A stretch of DNA of 64,000 nt, from positions 20,784,129 through 20,848,128 of the forward strand of contig JABAKD010000002.1 of NCBI GenBank assembly GCA_012845835.1, read 5' to 3'. Within the stretch, counting starts at the first letter, position 1; the number at the start of each line of letters is the position of its first letter. The DNA is from Undaria pinnatifida (Eukaryota > Sar > Phaeophyceae > Laminariales > Alariaceae). Below the pieces are notes generated by a model, which ran no database searches, was not told where the DNA came from, and worked only from the letters and a program-made list of their open reading frames with translations. Positions 1 to 13,400 of this stretch are shown one piece after another. Both the position numbers and the translations under genes were made by a program.

Positions 1-68
1 TGATTATAGACCAAGAAGCCGGCGGCAAGGCGCCTTGGCTCTTTCGACCCCCGCCGCAGGGACGCAAG

Positions 69-3000
69 ATGGAGGCAAGCGCCCGAGCCGCCGCCCTTGA
101 GGAGAAGCTAAGAAGCGTGCGTCGGACGGAGAGAGGGACATTCCCTCCGACCTTCGCCGGCGACGCGGATTTCTCAGGTGACCCAAGACCCCGGGATCGG
201 TGGACAGATTCGGTGCGGATGAGTCCCCAGCTTCGGGCTCCCGCGAAAGGCTGTGGGTTTGGAACGACGTCGACCGTTTCAGAGGCGGAGCGCTCTGGAC
301 TGCGGCAAAGAGATGGAGAGGAAGGCGGCTTTTCAGCCGATGGCTCCGCCAGCAGAGCGGCGGGGGAGATGGGGGGCGAGATAACAGAGAGGGTAAGTAT
401 ATTGCAGCCGTGTCCCAATACCTCCGCCGTGTGCTTATCCAGAGTCAAGGAACTCGCGCAGCAGGTGCGAGTTGTGGCGCCCGTGGAGCTCGATGTGGAG
501 AGTGAGAGGCAGCAGGGGTCGCAGGAGAGTATAGACGAAACACTTTTGAGCGAGGCTCGAGAGCGGTACCATTCACCGGGCGACATTTCGTCGCCAACGT
601 CCCGCCCGACAAGCAGAGGAGGGGGTGATCGCGATCGCCAGCGCGCCCTGCATGCCACGCGAACGTCAAGAGAGGCTTGGGAGCAACCAACTCCCGGTAA
701 AATGAACGTTAATCTCAGCGCTGAGCACCAGCGGAAGCACGCGAAGCGAACGCGAAGTGTGCTTCAGTTCTTGTCGAGTAGCATCAACCGCACGGGGGGT
801 CGGGTGGGCGTCGCCGAACAGGGTTGTCGTCGGCCTTCAACAGCCCAGCCGCAGGGGAGCGCGGCAGAAAGGGCACGGGCGCAGCGCGCAAAGGGAGACG
901 TTTGCCGAAGACCTTCCACAAGTTCGGGCGTGCGAGCAAACAATCCAAATGCTTTATCACACAAGAACGAAAACAAAGAAGTGCTCAGAGATTCTGGGCA
1001 AGACGTCGTGGGCAGAAATCCTGCAATGGCAGTGGGGCTGACAAGTAGCTCCCCAGCGTCGGCGCTCGGTGATGGTGTCGTGATGATGGCACCAAACTTG
1101 ACGTTGCGGCTTGGCGTCAACTGTCCCAAGCCTTCGACAAAGAAAAGTGGCGGAGCGCGAGATCAAGGCTCTGCAAGAGTTAGAGGCGGTGCGATACCGC
1201 CGACCCAGAGGTCGGCCGCAACTGCCGCGTCAGGATTATCGAACATGACAACCGGTGCCGAGTTTTCAAGAAAACATTCCGCCGAGCGGCGACATCGACG
1301 GATGGACGACATCTTGGACGGTGTTCGTCGGATCGGGCTGCCCGAGGAGACCTCCCCGCCCCCATTCAGAAGCAATCACGGTGGTTCGGGCCTGGGGGGT
1401 GGTCAGAACTCGTCGACCGTCGAATCGTTGGAGATGGCGGGGGGAGAGCGCGAGGAGGCTGTTACTTCCGTCGTTGTCTCCACCCGCGTGCGCGAGGTTC
1501 TGTCAAGGTTCGACAGGCTTGTCAACGACGACGAGTACAACCGGGACGGGTCCACCGACCCGAACGACCAGGGGGGTAACTTTGTCGGAAACTTTATTCC
1601 CAAAGGACGCCGCCGACGAAGCGTGCGCATCGCGGCGAGGCAGGCGGCGATTAGGCACCACGAGCGGTACCGCCACGCTCAAAGATTCAACCTGACCACT
1701 TTGCAGGAAACGCAGCAGCGTAGACAGGAGGCAATGGTGGGCCTGACCGGACCGAGCGGGGAGCGCTTTGGCCCTTACAGCCTCGACGACGTACTGGACT
1801 TCCAGACGTTCGCGCATTACCTGAGCGCACAGGGCGCCGACCACATGACTTTGAGGGGGCTGATGGACAACCCTGGTATTCAGGCCGATCCGTACTCTCA
1901 CGCACTTCTACAGGAGCTCGCACGGTCGCGGGTGCTCGAGTGGAACCGAGCTCTATCGTTTGAGGAGCTCATGCAGGTACGGCGTGAGAGGCGACGCGAC
2001 TGTCTCCCTCCCCCCCCCCTCTCATCCTCCCGCCCCAAAGGTTTGCCTGCATCAAAGCCATGTTTGCGGCCCTTTCCGTGACGTGTTACGTAGAGTGATT
2101 GCGCATTTCCCCCCGATACTATACGACGGTTCGTGCTGGCATCGACATTATACTTGAGTTCCACGCTCATATCTTCTTGCATAGCACAACAAATTCCCAC
2201 GTAACGGACACCTTCGTCTTTCTGAGTCTGCGTGCAACCCCCCCCCCGCGCCTTCGTCGAGTATTGGCATCGGCAAAGTAAACCGGTATTCGTTACACAC
2301 TGTGGCTGGTAAAATCTTCGTTCTGCTCTTTCTTGACCGCAGACACAACCGGTAAGCCCCCCCCCACCAGCCTGCCCCCACCCACCCGTTTGCTACTACT
2401 TGTGTACGCGCCTTCTCACCCAAACAACACGCAGCTGGTGTTCCACTTCGCAAAGCACGACGAAATTAAACGGATGACAAGCATCATGGACATCGCCCTC
2501 CTGTTGGAGCGAGTGCGCGACGCTTTTCTCGCCGACAGGAGCTCCTTGCTGGGTGCCGATGGGGTTCTGTCTTCCCATTTTGCGAACGAGATCGACGTCA
2601 CAGTTCGGGTACGTACGTCGCCCGGCGGCGCCTGTCAACCACAGAAAAGAGACATGTTTACACAGCAGCAGTATCTATAGTAAGTGTTATTAATAATATT
2701 ACGGGGACCATAGCGATCAGGACCTCAGATAAAGACAAAAAAAACTGTAGACTACATTCCCCGGTTTTTACTAACCATATTGGGTCCTCAGGTTACTGTG
2801 CTCTCCGTACGTACTAGTCACCAGCAGCGTCTTGCATGTTAGTCCGGACAACGAATTGGTACCGTCCTGCTCCCTCCTCCATGCAACGCGCTTCACCTGC
2901 ATTCGGGGGCAACAATGTAGCGCATTGGGCACTCAGTACGTTGTGGGCTGGCAGGCCGGGACGGGTTTGTATGGAGGCACTTCCTGATGGAATAACACGG

Positions 3001-4509
3001 AGGGTACACGTAGTGCATGAACAAAAGAAGGAAAGTGAATCATTGCATCTCGTCTGTGACCTGCGACATACTGGTATATAAATATCCTGCGGAGAAACAT
3101 ACCTGTTGTCTCCACGTACTCCCAGACCGTTAAAAAACCATGTCGTACACCTCTCTTCATACACTCAACACAAGCTGTGAGTTGGATGTTAGATCTTGGT
3201 TACTGGATAATGCATCTCGGAGCTTGATTACGGGATCGATCCTGGATCTTGAACCTTGTTGATTGTTTGTCGGATACCGGGTAGGTTTATCGTTTCTTAC
3301 TTGCTAGACATTGGATTTTTACGCGTGCAGTAGACTACAGCAGCAGCAGTGCTGGTCAATATAATATACGATGGGTGAACGGGTAAATGCACTCCCCGCT
3401 GTTTCTCGGAGGGCTGTACAGCATTAGATCTACAGTAACACTACTGATGCCGTTCTTGGTGACTGATGCTATTAGGCCGGCGTATTCCGCGCGTCACATG
3501 ACATGCAGACAACCGGTGCGGACGCGTGCGGAACGTGCACGACGAAAGACCTCCACGGAATCATGGCCAGGGTGGGCTCGGATCTGTTCTCGCACGGGCT
3601 GGAAGACCTGGAAGCCTTGGCCGCGCAGTGTGGGATCGTGGACGGGTAAGAAAGCGATCGCGACCCTAAAAGCCTAGCCTCAACCCCTGTCCCTTACCCG
3701 ATGACATGTCTCCCACAATACCTCCAATGTCTGCGCCGATAACGTCCCAGATATATACCGGCAGGAAACAACCCGCGCCCGTTGGTTTCGGCCCGCGCTT
3801 GTCCACACGGGTGGACGGAACCCCCCCGTTTTTGTCAAGAAAATACTGTAGAACAAAGGTGGGCGAAAAGGCCGACCTTCTGAGCACCTTTTGAAAGATT
3901 CAATATCACACAACGTGAGGATTTTTGCCCACGCTCTGTGAGCTTGCCGTGCTTTTTGGTCGTTCGAAACGGTGCGCTTCCAAAGGCTGCCAGGTGGGAG
4001 TTTGCCGACGTCCTGTGGATTTTGTGTCATAGCTGACTTTCCAAAAGGTTCCCAGAAGATCCAGTTTTGGCCCACCTTCTACTTGTACTATGTCCACAAA
4101 ACAAGGGGATCCCGTCCACCGGTCGTGTAGTACGCTTACAGAGTGCCGGTGTCAGTGTAGTTAGTGGCGACTTTCTTCAGGTTGCTTCTGGGGACTACAG
4201 CGTTGCGGGTTGCGGTTGGTGTTGTATAGACCCTGACCTTAGCCCCAACCACGACCACCGCTCTAGATTTTTCCCGAAGGAAGATGCATCAACCCCCTAA
4301 AGTATCTCGCCTGCACCGGCACCTTCGTGCTCATTGTCTCCGTCCACTATGCGTCGTCCTATTGCTTGCTTCCGATGTCTCATTTTGCTCCGTGCTGTCG
4401 CCGAGTTCACAGGCACAAGGAGTTAACCTCGGCCGACTTGACGGCGATTATCCTCAAGCTCATCTCACTGCACCCAGCGCGTCGGAGCGGGCCGCGAGCG
4501 AATCCCTAG
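69..4509 (+). CDS. Uncharacterised basic, disordered protein; four exons
   Basis: I do not recognise this family. Exons 69-1976, 2435-2608, 3509-3645 and 4413-4509 join in phase (0, 0, then a glycine codon split 2+1) with GTACGG, GTACGT and GTAAGA donors and CAG acceptors, giving about 771 residues. The first ~530 residues are low-complexity, rich in Arg, Ser and Gly, with basic clusters such as KGRRRRSVRIAARQAAIRHH, suggesting disorder and nuclear or nucleic-acid contact. The C-terminal ~240 residues look folded and alpha-helical (FGPYSLDDVLDFQTFAHYL; MDIALLLERVRDAF; HKELTSADLTAIILKLI). The final helix pair faintly recalls an EF-hand or helical bundle, but no calcium loop is visible. The ATG at 69 was taken as start, but the frame stays open to position 3 and a possible acceptor CAG ends at 59, so an upstream exon outside the window is possible. 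The gene is convergent with LSM4. Confidence 0.7.
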
Positions 4510-6785
4510 CCTAGCCCCGTCTGCAACACCCCCCCCCGCCCCCGAGCGAGCACAAGCGATCCGCCGGCCTACAAAGGGGGGGCGGGCAGGCGGGCAGGAG
4601 CTACAATGGGAAAGGGCGGTACCCAGCAAGAAGCAAAATGTGGCGTCGGGGGACCATCTTCTGGGATATTCTAGCGGGTGTACTACTGATATATAGGCAT
4701 CAGCGGAATCGTGGGAGTCGTTTGCTATTTTATATCGAGACGTCCCTGACATAGGGGGTATTGGTGTAGAGGTGCAGGTGTCTGTACCTGCCCCATAGTA
4801 GCCAGCACGTAGGCTCTACGCGCTGTCAGAGGGTGACAGCGTGGATATGTTCAGCAGGGACGGGGATTTCCAAAGAGGCGTATTTTTACCCTTTTGGATA
4901 TTTTTAGCGGGTGCGGCGTTTCCATGCCTGCGCCGTTTTCAAGACCGTTATAGAGTCTTGCGGGCGGAGTGGGGAGAGGAAACAATAGCACGGCCGTTAC
5001 ATAGCGTTCGTCCAGGTACTGGTACAAGTTAATATATTTCATTGTGTGGCCGTGCGGCGTATGATAGTTACGCTTGCACGGCCCTGCCCGCCCAACTCGC
5101 CGGGGGCGTTAGAAAATCCTCACCATCGCAAAAGTTGTCCAGCCCATTCCAGTCATTTCCACCCGCCCTCCCCTCCCTCCGCATCCCGAAAAAAAAAAAC
5201 ACGGTCTACATACTGTAGAACCACTACGTCAGACTCACCACACCGCACACTGGGGATACACGTGTAACGTGATCGCACCCGCAACAACATACAAGCGAGA
5301 CGTAAAAAAGCACGAACAAAAACGAGCAAAACAATAGACGCCTCCCTGCTTGCAAACCCGGGCGCCATCCAGTTAGTATAGCATCCCAACCCTCATGCCT
5401 TGGTCGGGCCTGGGAGTCTTGGGGCAAACACGTCATCCCAACCCCTATCCCTTGGTCGGGCTTGGAATTCTTTCGGCCGGGCATGGCGCGAGCGATCGTA
5501 GCACCCCCCCCCCCCCCAATCACACCTCCCTCTGCACTAGACTGGACCACCTGACTCCTTGCGTCGCGTCAACAACGCGTGCCACAACATACAGGATTTG
5601 GATCCTGCTACAACCGCACGGGTTCGATCCCAGTTCTGGAATGGTCGGAAAGCAAAACGCAAAAACTGCATCGTCTGCTGCTGCACTAAAAACACCCCCA
5701 CATGCCTACCTACCCGCCCGGTCGCGCAAGGCCGCGCCCCCTTTGCCCGCTTCCGACATGCGACAGAAACCCCACTAATCGAGGGTGGCCGGAAGCCAAC
5801 ACTGCCGCCCCAGCCCAAAAAACAAATATTCTGCGTCATCACCATCGCTAACGAAAACGACGAGCGCGCGCATGGGCCAAAAATTATTGTTACCTTATCG
5901 TTTTCGCCAACAACACGACAACAACAACGGCTACCAAAATAAAACACCGCACACAGACTTCTGAGAGGAAAACGAAGTGCTTCAGATTGTACCCTCACCG
6001 AGCTGACACAGCTATACGTAGCAATAGTTCCTCAATTCAATGTCGTGTTTACATCACCATGGATGGCGTCGCCCGCCAACCAGGGACTATCCACCAACCA
6101 GAAGAATCCTGTAAAAAACAATGACCTATCAGACAACTGCGGGCCTAACACCATTCGATGGTACAATTGCCAGCCCGCCCCCCCCTCGAAAAACACGAGA
6201 GAGAAGCACCTCTATCCCCCCCCCTCCCCCTCCCCCTCCCCCCCCCGCCGCCGCCACCACCACTGCCTCTCGACCCCCCCAGCGCGACCTTTTCCGGAAA
6301 ACCGCGCCTCCGGCTACAGCGCCAGTCCTGCGGTCGCCAAGCCGAGCATGTCCACCCCCCGTGGAACATACCCCCCCCCCCCCCCAGCCGTACGTTTCCG
6401 AAAACAGCCCCGGCGAATAAATCTCCTCCCTTCCACCGACGTGAAGTCTTGTTCGCAGCCCAGGTCACGAAGGATGAGCCTCTCCTTATGCGCCGCGCAT
6501 TAGCCCCGCCCTGGCAATACAAGGTAAAAGGGCGTTGATCAGGGGAGGAGGGGGTGGTAGAAAATACCATGCAATGCTTCAAGACGATGCTACAAGACGC
6601 AAAACATATTTTATTGTGGATATAAAAGATGAAAGAATGGGAGGACGGGGGCAGGAAACACTATGATGTTCTGGCCAAAATATGTAAAAAAAGAGACGCC
6701 GGCGGTAAAACAAAAAACGGGGAATAACGCAATTCTGTACGATAAAAAAGGGTCGTACATACACACGGGCCACAGGTCAGGCCAG
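4510..6785. other. Intergenic region between two convergent genes
   Basis: No coding region is supported here. The stretch holds homopolymeric C runs (about 5503-5518, 6222-6245, 6370-6385) and C/A-rich sequence, so long open frames on either strand are compositional. A short direct repeat around CCTTGGTCGGGCxTGG occurs near 5398 and 5450. Confidence 0.6.
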
Positions 6786-6790
6786 GGATG

Positions 6791-6884
6791 GACCGAACCG
6801 AACCGAACCGAACCGAACCGAACCGAACCGAACCGAACCGAACCGAACCGAACCGAACCGAACCGAACCGAACCGAACCGAACT
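6791..6884 (+). repeat. (CCGAA)n pentanucleotide satellite
   Basis: About 18 near-perfect copies of CCGAA in a row. All three frames are open across it and read as pentapeptide repeats, which is an artefact of a period-5 repeat without stop words. Confidence 0.95.
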
Positions 6885-7092
6885 GAGCCGACCGCAACCA
6901 CAAGACAAAAAAACGTCAGGCAAACTGACCGCGACCTCTCAAAGCACGCAAAGGGAGGAGGGGAGGGCGGGGTCGTCTCCTCGTACACGGAAACGCCAGA
7001 AAACCGAAAACGCACGAACAACCACGACAATGTTGGCATTAGTTCTATCGAACTTTTCGCCAAGACGCCAGTGAGAGAGCTGCAGTACGACA

Positions 7093-7121
7093 TCAACAAC
7101 CACAACAACAACAACAACGGC

Positions 7122-7153
<32 letters not shown>

Positions 7154-7157
7154 CGGC

Positions 7158-7194
<37 letters not shown>

Positions 7195-7235
7195 TCAACG
7201 GCAACAACAACAACAACAACAACAACATCAACGGC

Positions 7236-7285
<50 letters not shown>

Positions 7286-7287
7286 CT
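7093..7287 (+). repeat. (AAC)n trinucleotide repeat with GGC/ATC interruptions
   Basis: Roughly 190 bases of AAC units interrupted by GGC and ATC triplets. It would read as poly-Asn on the plus strand or poly-Leu/poly-Val on the minus strand. There is no gene context, so it is treated as a microsatellite. Confidence 0.95.
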
Positions 7288-7482
7288 GCACGCATTCCCG
7301 CTAACTTGCCGCGAACAACCCCCAAAACGTGTCGTGTACGCAACGCAACCGACGAAACAACGGGGGGGAAATGCCCATGCCTCCATTCAATAAACAACTC
7401 CCCATAAACTCTAGCAGAATCACTGAGCCTCCAGCGCACGTCTCGATTGCGCTAATTCTACGCCCCTAACTTTACCTCGCTA

Positions 7483-10400
7483 TTAACATGCCACTCTCGA
7501 AAAACAACGCCGAAAAAAAAAAGTCCCGACCCTGGCGCCACAGGCAAGTAAAGCAACAAGCGCCCCTCCGGCCGTGGTCACGGCCCCAACCGGGGTTCCC
7601 TTTGGGCTCTTCACGGGGCCCCGTTGGGGCCCTCGTGGGACCCCGTTGGGGCCCCCAAGGGTCTCCGTCGGGGCCCCAACCGCGGACACACACCTAGCTC
7701 CCGCCGCCTCACCTCGCCCGCTGTCACCTCGTCCGGCACCCCTTCCTTCCCCCCTTCCCCTTGACGCTCCCCTCCCCCTCCCGCGGTCTCCTCGTCCCCT
7801 CCCGCCACCTCTGCCTTCGCCTCTTCCTCTACCGGAACCCCTCCCTTCGCCTCGCCCCCTGCCGCCACCGCCCCGGCCTCCTTCCCGGCCGCCTCTTCCG
7901 CGCCCGCGCCCTCTGCCCCCCATGGCACGCTCTGAAATAGAAATTCGCGGCGGCGGCGAGTTTTGTTTAGGAACGAGCGGTGGTGGGTGGGTGGGTGGGT
8001 GGGGTTGAGTGGGTGGGGTTGAGTGGGTGGGGTTGAATGGGTGGGGTTGAGTGGGTGGGTTGAGTGGGTGGGGTTGAGTGGGTGGGTGAGTGGGTGTGTT
8101 GGTGCGCGGGGGGGGGTAGGTAGAACTCGTGCTAATATCTCATACTAGAACACCTACAGCAGTATTCGCAGTAACACAATAGCTGGCATAATAACACTCC
8201 AAACATCGGACATAGGAGATCGCTGTTCATGACCCACGCCTTGCAGGTCGGATAGAACACCGCCGGTCTATACGGTCTGCATGGCCTACAGATCATGCCG
8301 CGGCGTGAGAGCCCGACGATCTGAACGACCTGGCGCACGTTTCGCGGGCTAAATAAGTACTACACAGATCCTGCACAACATATCATAACGACGGGTATAG
8401 GATCTGTATGATCTGTTAAGATCTAGATCGTGATCTGTCCGATGTGTGAAACATTATTAACAGTACGCAAAAATCCTCACTTTCTTTGGACAGGTCTTCC
8501 TCTTGCACCATGTCCAGCACCTCGTCCGGAATGGTGACGTACTTGATGCTATTGCCCCTCACGTACACCTCCACCATTTTGACGAACTTGTCTGCATCCT
8601 GCGCCAAAGAAAACACAAGAAACAAGAGGCGGCGAGGGGATGGGAAAGGGGCGGGGGGGGGGGGTTAAGCTCGAAAATTCCGACAATCCCCCCCCAGAAA
8701 AACTCACCAAAAATCTGAAATGCTAAATCAAAAATTCTAAATCGGATTTCCGAATCTGAAATCCGAAACTCCAGGTTGTAAGGTCTACAAGACGGCCTAA
8801 AAATCTGAACTCCGATTTCTAAATCCTACATCTGAAATACGAAAATCTACACTTGTAGCTAAGATGTTATCTGTACCTGGTACGTAAATCCGTACATTCT
8901 ACCTGTGGCTTCAATGACTGATCGATCTTAAACTCTAAGCCCTTCTATTAATATTAATACTGTATAGTTCTTAACATTTTAGTCTAAAAATACACATGCT
9001 TGCTGAGCTGAATAATACGTCGGCAGCATGCGCACGTGCGCATGTTCTGTGCTACGTTTTATTGCATGTCCTCTGCCAAATTCGATTGGCCCTAATGCAC
9101 TTCGTCGCGCCCTTCAGAACATTTTCTGACCTTGGAAGACAACAAGCACACGCCGGAAGTAAGTCGATTATTATTTTTTTTTTCTTTTCGTTTTTGTTTG
9201 ACTGTCTTCTGTCGTTTTTCTTGCGTCAACACAAGTGGAACAACTATAAACACCAAGGGCAGACAGTAGATCGAAAACCCAAAAAGGTATCTTGCTACGA
9301 CATGTTCGACATGCCATTATCATTACATGGACCCAAAAAGCGTGGCCGTGGCGGGTAATCCAGTACAGTAGTGGTCCCTCTACGAGTAGCGCCGGATGCC
9401 CGCTACAAGGCTTGTGAAATCGCTTGGCACAGATGGGAACAACCAATAATGGCGGTATGCGGGGTAGCGCCGGTTGCCTCTAATAGTGTCGATATTTCCG
9501 GCTGGCACACACCAGCACTATAGAACCACTACTGCGGTGCATGAAACCTGCTGCAGAAGAGAGACGCAAGGAAGTCAAGCTGATATATCAGCAGGAAATC
9601 GAGAGATTCGGGAGCCGTTACACTGAGTTTAGTGTAGAACACACCGTTTCCCCTCCCAAAAGACGCAAATCTGCTAAATACTGCGATAGACATGCAGCAA
9701 ATTTTCCTTATCTCACTTTTAAACGCTTTCGTACACCTCACCAAAACGACTGACCTCGAGAAAAAAAGAAACTTCAACCCCCTAAACCACCCCATGGCTT
9801 ACGTACGTAACGAAAACTACAGCATTAAAACAAGAAGGTACTCCAACGGTATTCGGCAGTTCCTGAGTCCAGGAGTCAGGAGCCGTCAGAAAATACTTGG
9901 CCCAAAATGCATTACCCCCATCGTCGCACGTCACAAACACTGCCAACAACAAAAAAACCCACCCTATTTCAAAGAACTGGCAGGCTTGCTACACGCCACG
10001 CACAGGTGCAAAAAAGAGCTCCATCCGTCCGCCCCCGCTCAACTCGCGCACGATTTAGGACTGCACCTGAAACTAGAGCAGGATCTTTGTTGCATTGGGT
10101 TTATTTATTTTCTACAGTAGTAGTACGTACCAGCTAATAAATAGCATGTTCAGGTTTCGCCCTTCGAACAGCTCTATCGGCCGACAAGGGCGAGGCACCT
10201 CAGACTCGCGGACGGTGTCGTAGGGGGGGGGAGGGAGAGAGGACCGTTAAACCGCGAGGCGATGGTTTCTGGGTGTATACAAGCCATACACCCCTACCCA
10301 TAGTATCAGTATTGTATTTTATATACATACCCTGATCCCACCCCGTTTGATTTTCGGGCTAGGTTAAGGCTTAGGCTTTTGGTCGGGTTGGGACCTGGTA

Positions 10401-13400
10401 CCAGGTATATCGTATACTACTAGCAGTATACTAAGAAGGGGTGCATGGCTTATATACACCGCTAGGAACACATATATACATTCTTTTTGTCCGAGGCGGG
10501 GACGGGCGGTACCGTTGCCCCTTACATCGTCGATTGCGAGACTTGTTGAAAACCAAGTTCCACAGGCTCGGCGTCTACAGAACCCGACGAGCTTCGCGAC
10601 AACTCGCACGGCTTGTTTCTTAGCAAGAATTCCGTCTCAAGTTGGCCGCGGTCGCCGTGCTGCAGCGGTGTTCGGGCGATGGTGTCGACCAGTCACCGCG
10701 GGCAACGCCAATTTTGTTATAAATCGGTGGTTTCAATTTCAGGTGTTGCACTGGCTGTGTTGGTTGTGGTTTTCTCCCCTATTCCATACACGAAAGCGAT
10801 GCTTATTTTTTTCCCGAAGGGCTCGCGGGAAGCAACCGACGAGTGCTCACGATGCAAAAACAACTACAAATAGGAAGGCGCAAGGGTTTCGCTGAGGGCT
10901 TGGTCGTTGCTCCCTAGACTCCAATGGGTAGGTTGCGCGGGTGGTCTTCGGGGTTCTGTATCGACGCCTACAGTAGGTCAAGCTTTTTCGGTGTTCCGGC
11001 AAAAAGTCTACCTGATACTCGCTTTTTGGGGCGAAGGCTGGACAGGCTGTATGTCGAGCACATAACCACCACCCGCCACTGCACACGACACGACATATAA
11101 TATGAACACGACATATAATATGAACACCTCACGGCGCTTCGCGCTTGGTGCAAGCAATGTCTGCCTGGTTGGTGAAAACCCGACGTGCTCCGTCCCGGAA
11201 TAGTATGGATGCGAGAGCCGATGGTCATACGACCAAGGCCACGAACAAACTGAGTACACCCCGCCCCCCCGTTCCCTGCCGACCCTACCATTACGTACTA
11301 CTACTATCATTACGCGTGCAGTAAGCTCCTACTCATTCATGCGACCTATCCCCCCTATACCCGGCCCCCTACCTTCACCGGTCATACGACTAATACTGCT
11401 AGTAGTATACTGCAACAGGATATACATAACAAACTAGTGCATGCCACAGCTGTCAGATTTCGTCCCCCTCAAAAACGGGTTTTATAGTTTCCGCGCGCAG
11501 ATGAATTAACATAATCCTCTTCACCCCTGGTACAGGCTACACTGTAGTTCTAAGGGGGGTCGCCGACCTATATCCTTAACGAGGACACGCACCCAGTATT
11601 ACGCGCCATCGGAGTATCACACACAGCATGCAAAGATGAGTTTCGACGAAATATTCGATCTCACAGCTGGAGTGTATTTTTATTTTTTACAATAATAGAG
11701 CGGAACGAGGTACGGCAGGCAGACCCAAGACAGACGCCGAGGGAAAAATGGTGGCCCGTGGGTTGCTGCATGGGTGGTATGTGGGTTGCATGCTCGACGT
11801 TTCGTTGTCAGCATACATTTTCGTCCCACCAGTCGCGAGTGCGCAATTTCCTCTGCCAATTTCTTTCGTTCGATACCTGGTATACATTTACCAAATAGGA
11901 AAATCGAGGTTCATAGTCTCGCTTTTTTTCTTCTCTTTTCTGCGCACCTCTTGGTATTGACACACTGCCTACTGCAAGCATGAGGCAGTCTTGCCTCGTT
12001 CATCTCTCCACTACCAGGTTTATACCAATACCAGGCAGTACATGCGGCAGCGTGCCTGGTTGATATAATATGATATCATACCATACGACTATCATGCGCG
12101 ATGATGCGTTTCTTACTACCGCCAGACGGTCCACGGCTAAAACCTGTCCACCCCCGCCTTGGCTGCTGTAAGGACAGCAGCAACGGCTGCTGTAAGGACA
12201 GCAGCAACGGCTGCTGTAAGGACAGCAGCACTGGCTGCTGTAAATGTGTTGAATTTGCCCAATGATCTATCCGTAGAACACTGCGCACAGCAGCAGTACG
12301 CTGCTTGCTGTTGCGGCACGAAGTAGCGACCGCGCACCATTAACCTCGGTATTCGAATACGTCTTCGTCCTATCAGTACCGCTGCTGCTGTGTTGCACAC
12401 ATCACGCCGTTTTTTATTTTCTCACCATATTCATCTCGCATACCGATACTGCTGTACAAAGCAACTTGACACCAAATACTTCGAAGCATACCAGGTACGG
12501 GTATTAGTACAAAGCTACCAGTAGGTATGAGACTAAACTGGTATTGCCTGGTACATAATACCAGGTATCATATAATACCGCCAACGGCAGCACCAAGTAC
12601 TACTGGAGAATAAAGTGTTTGCCACATTAACTCATCGCCATTATAAAGTCCGTGGTCACAGGACAGGTTCCATTACTATACTGTACCAGTACCTGGTAAC
12701 TACTGCTGTTATAAAAATATTTGTCAACGGCATTGATAGCGCTGTATTGATTGCTGCTCTCGCAGTCTGCATCCTCGCGTGATGCTGCCTCGGAACATGG
12801 ACCAGTTGGAAGATACTCCCAGTTTGGTCTCGTATGCTGGCGCAATGTTGTATGTATAATAAATTATACTGAAGTTGCTGTAATGGTATGATGGTGTGTT
12901 GTCCTGTTGCGTTATTGGTGACCCCATAGGCTACATGTCAGAGTCGAGCGGAGATCTTCTGCGTTGGGGCAACGGAAAAATCTAACTGGTAAATCCACGA
13001 CGTAAATCCCTGGTATCAACTACCTGGTACCTGGTGTATAACTCACACACAGCTTGCAAAGATGATTTTCGACGAAATCTTCGATCTCACAGCTGGAGTG
13101 TATTTTTAATTTTTCAAAATATTTGCAGCACAAGGCAGTAGTCGTGGTCCCTCATTAGTGCGGTGCTTTGCCAACTGATAATACCCGCACTAAATAGGGG
13201 CCCTGCACTATCTCGTGATAGTATCCCCGCACTGTCTCGGGATATTGCCGCCGGACTATCTCGATATCGTGCGGTACTCAGTAGGACAAGGTCGTGACAA
13301 GCAATTTTCACAGCCCTTAACTGGGGCCCCGCAGCAAAGGGTACCGCACTATACAGGACCATGATTTCATTAACAGTCAGTGATCGAACAAAAGTTGTGT

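Noticed and set aside
6611-7304. Long open frames of poly-Leu, poly-Asn or poly-Val
   Set aside because: They are produced entirely by the (AAC)n and (CCGAA)n repeats and have no splice or start context.
12165-12247. CRISPR-like regular repeats
   Set aside because: Units are directly adjacent without spacers, in a eukaryotic intron. The same holds for the tandem repeats at 25970 and 39337.
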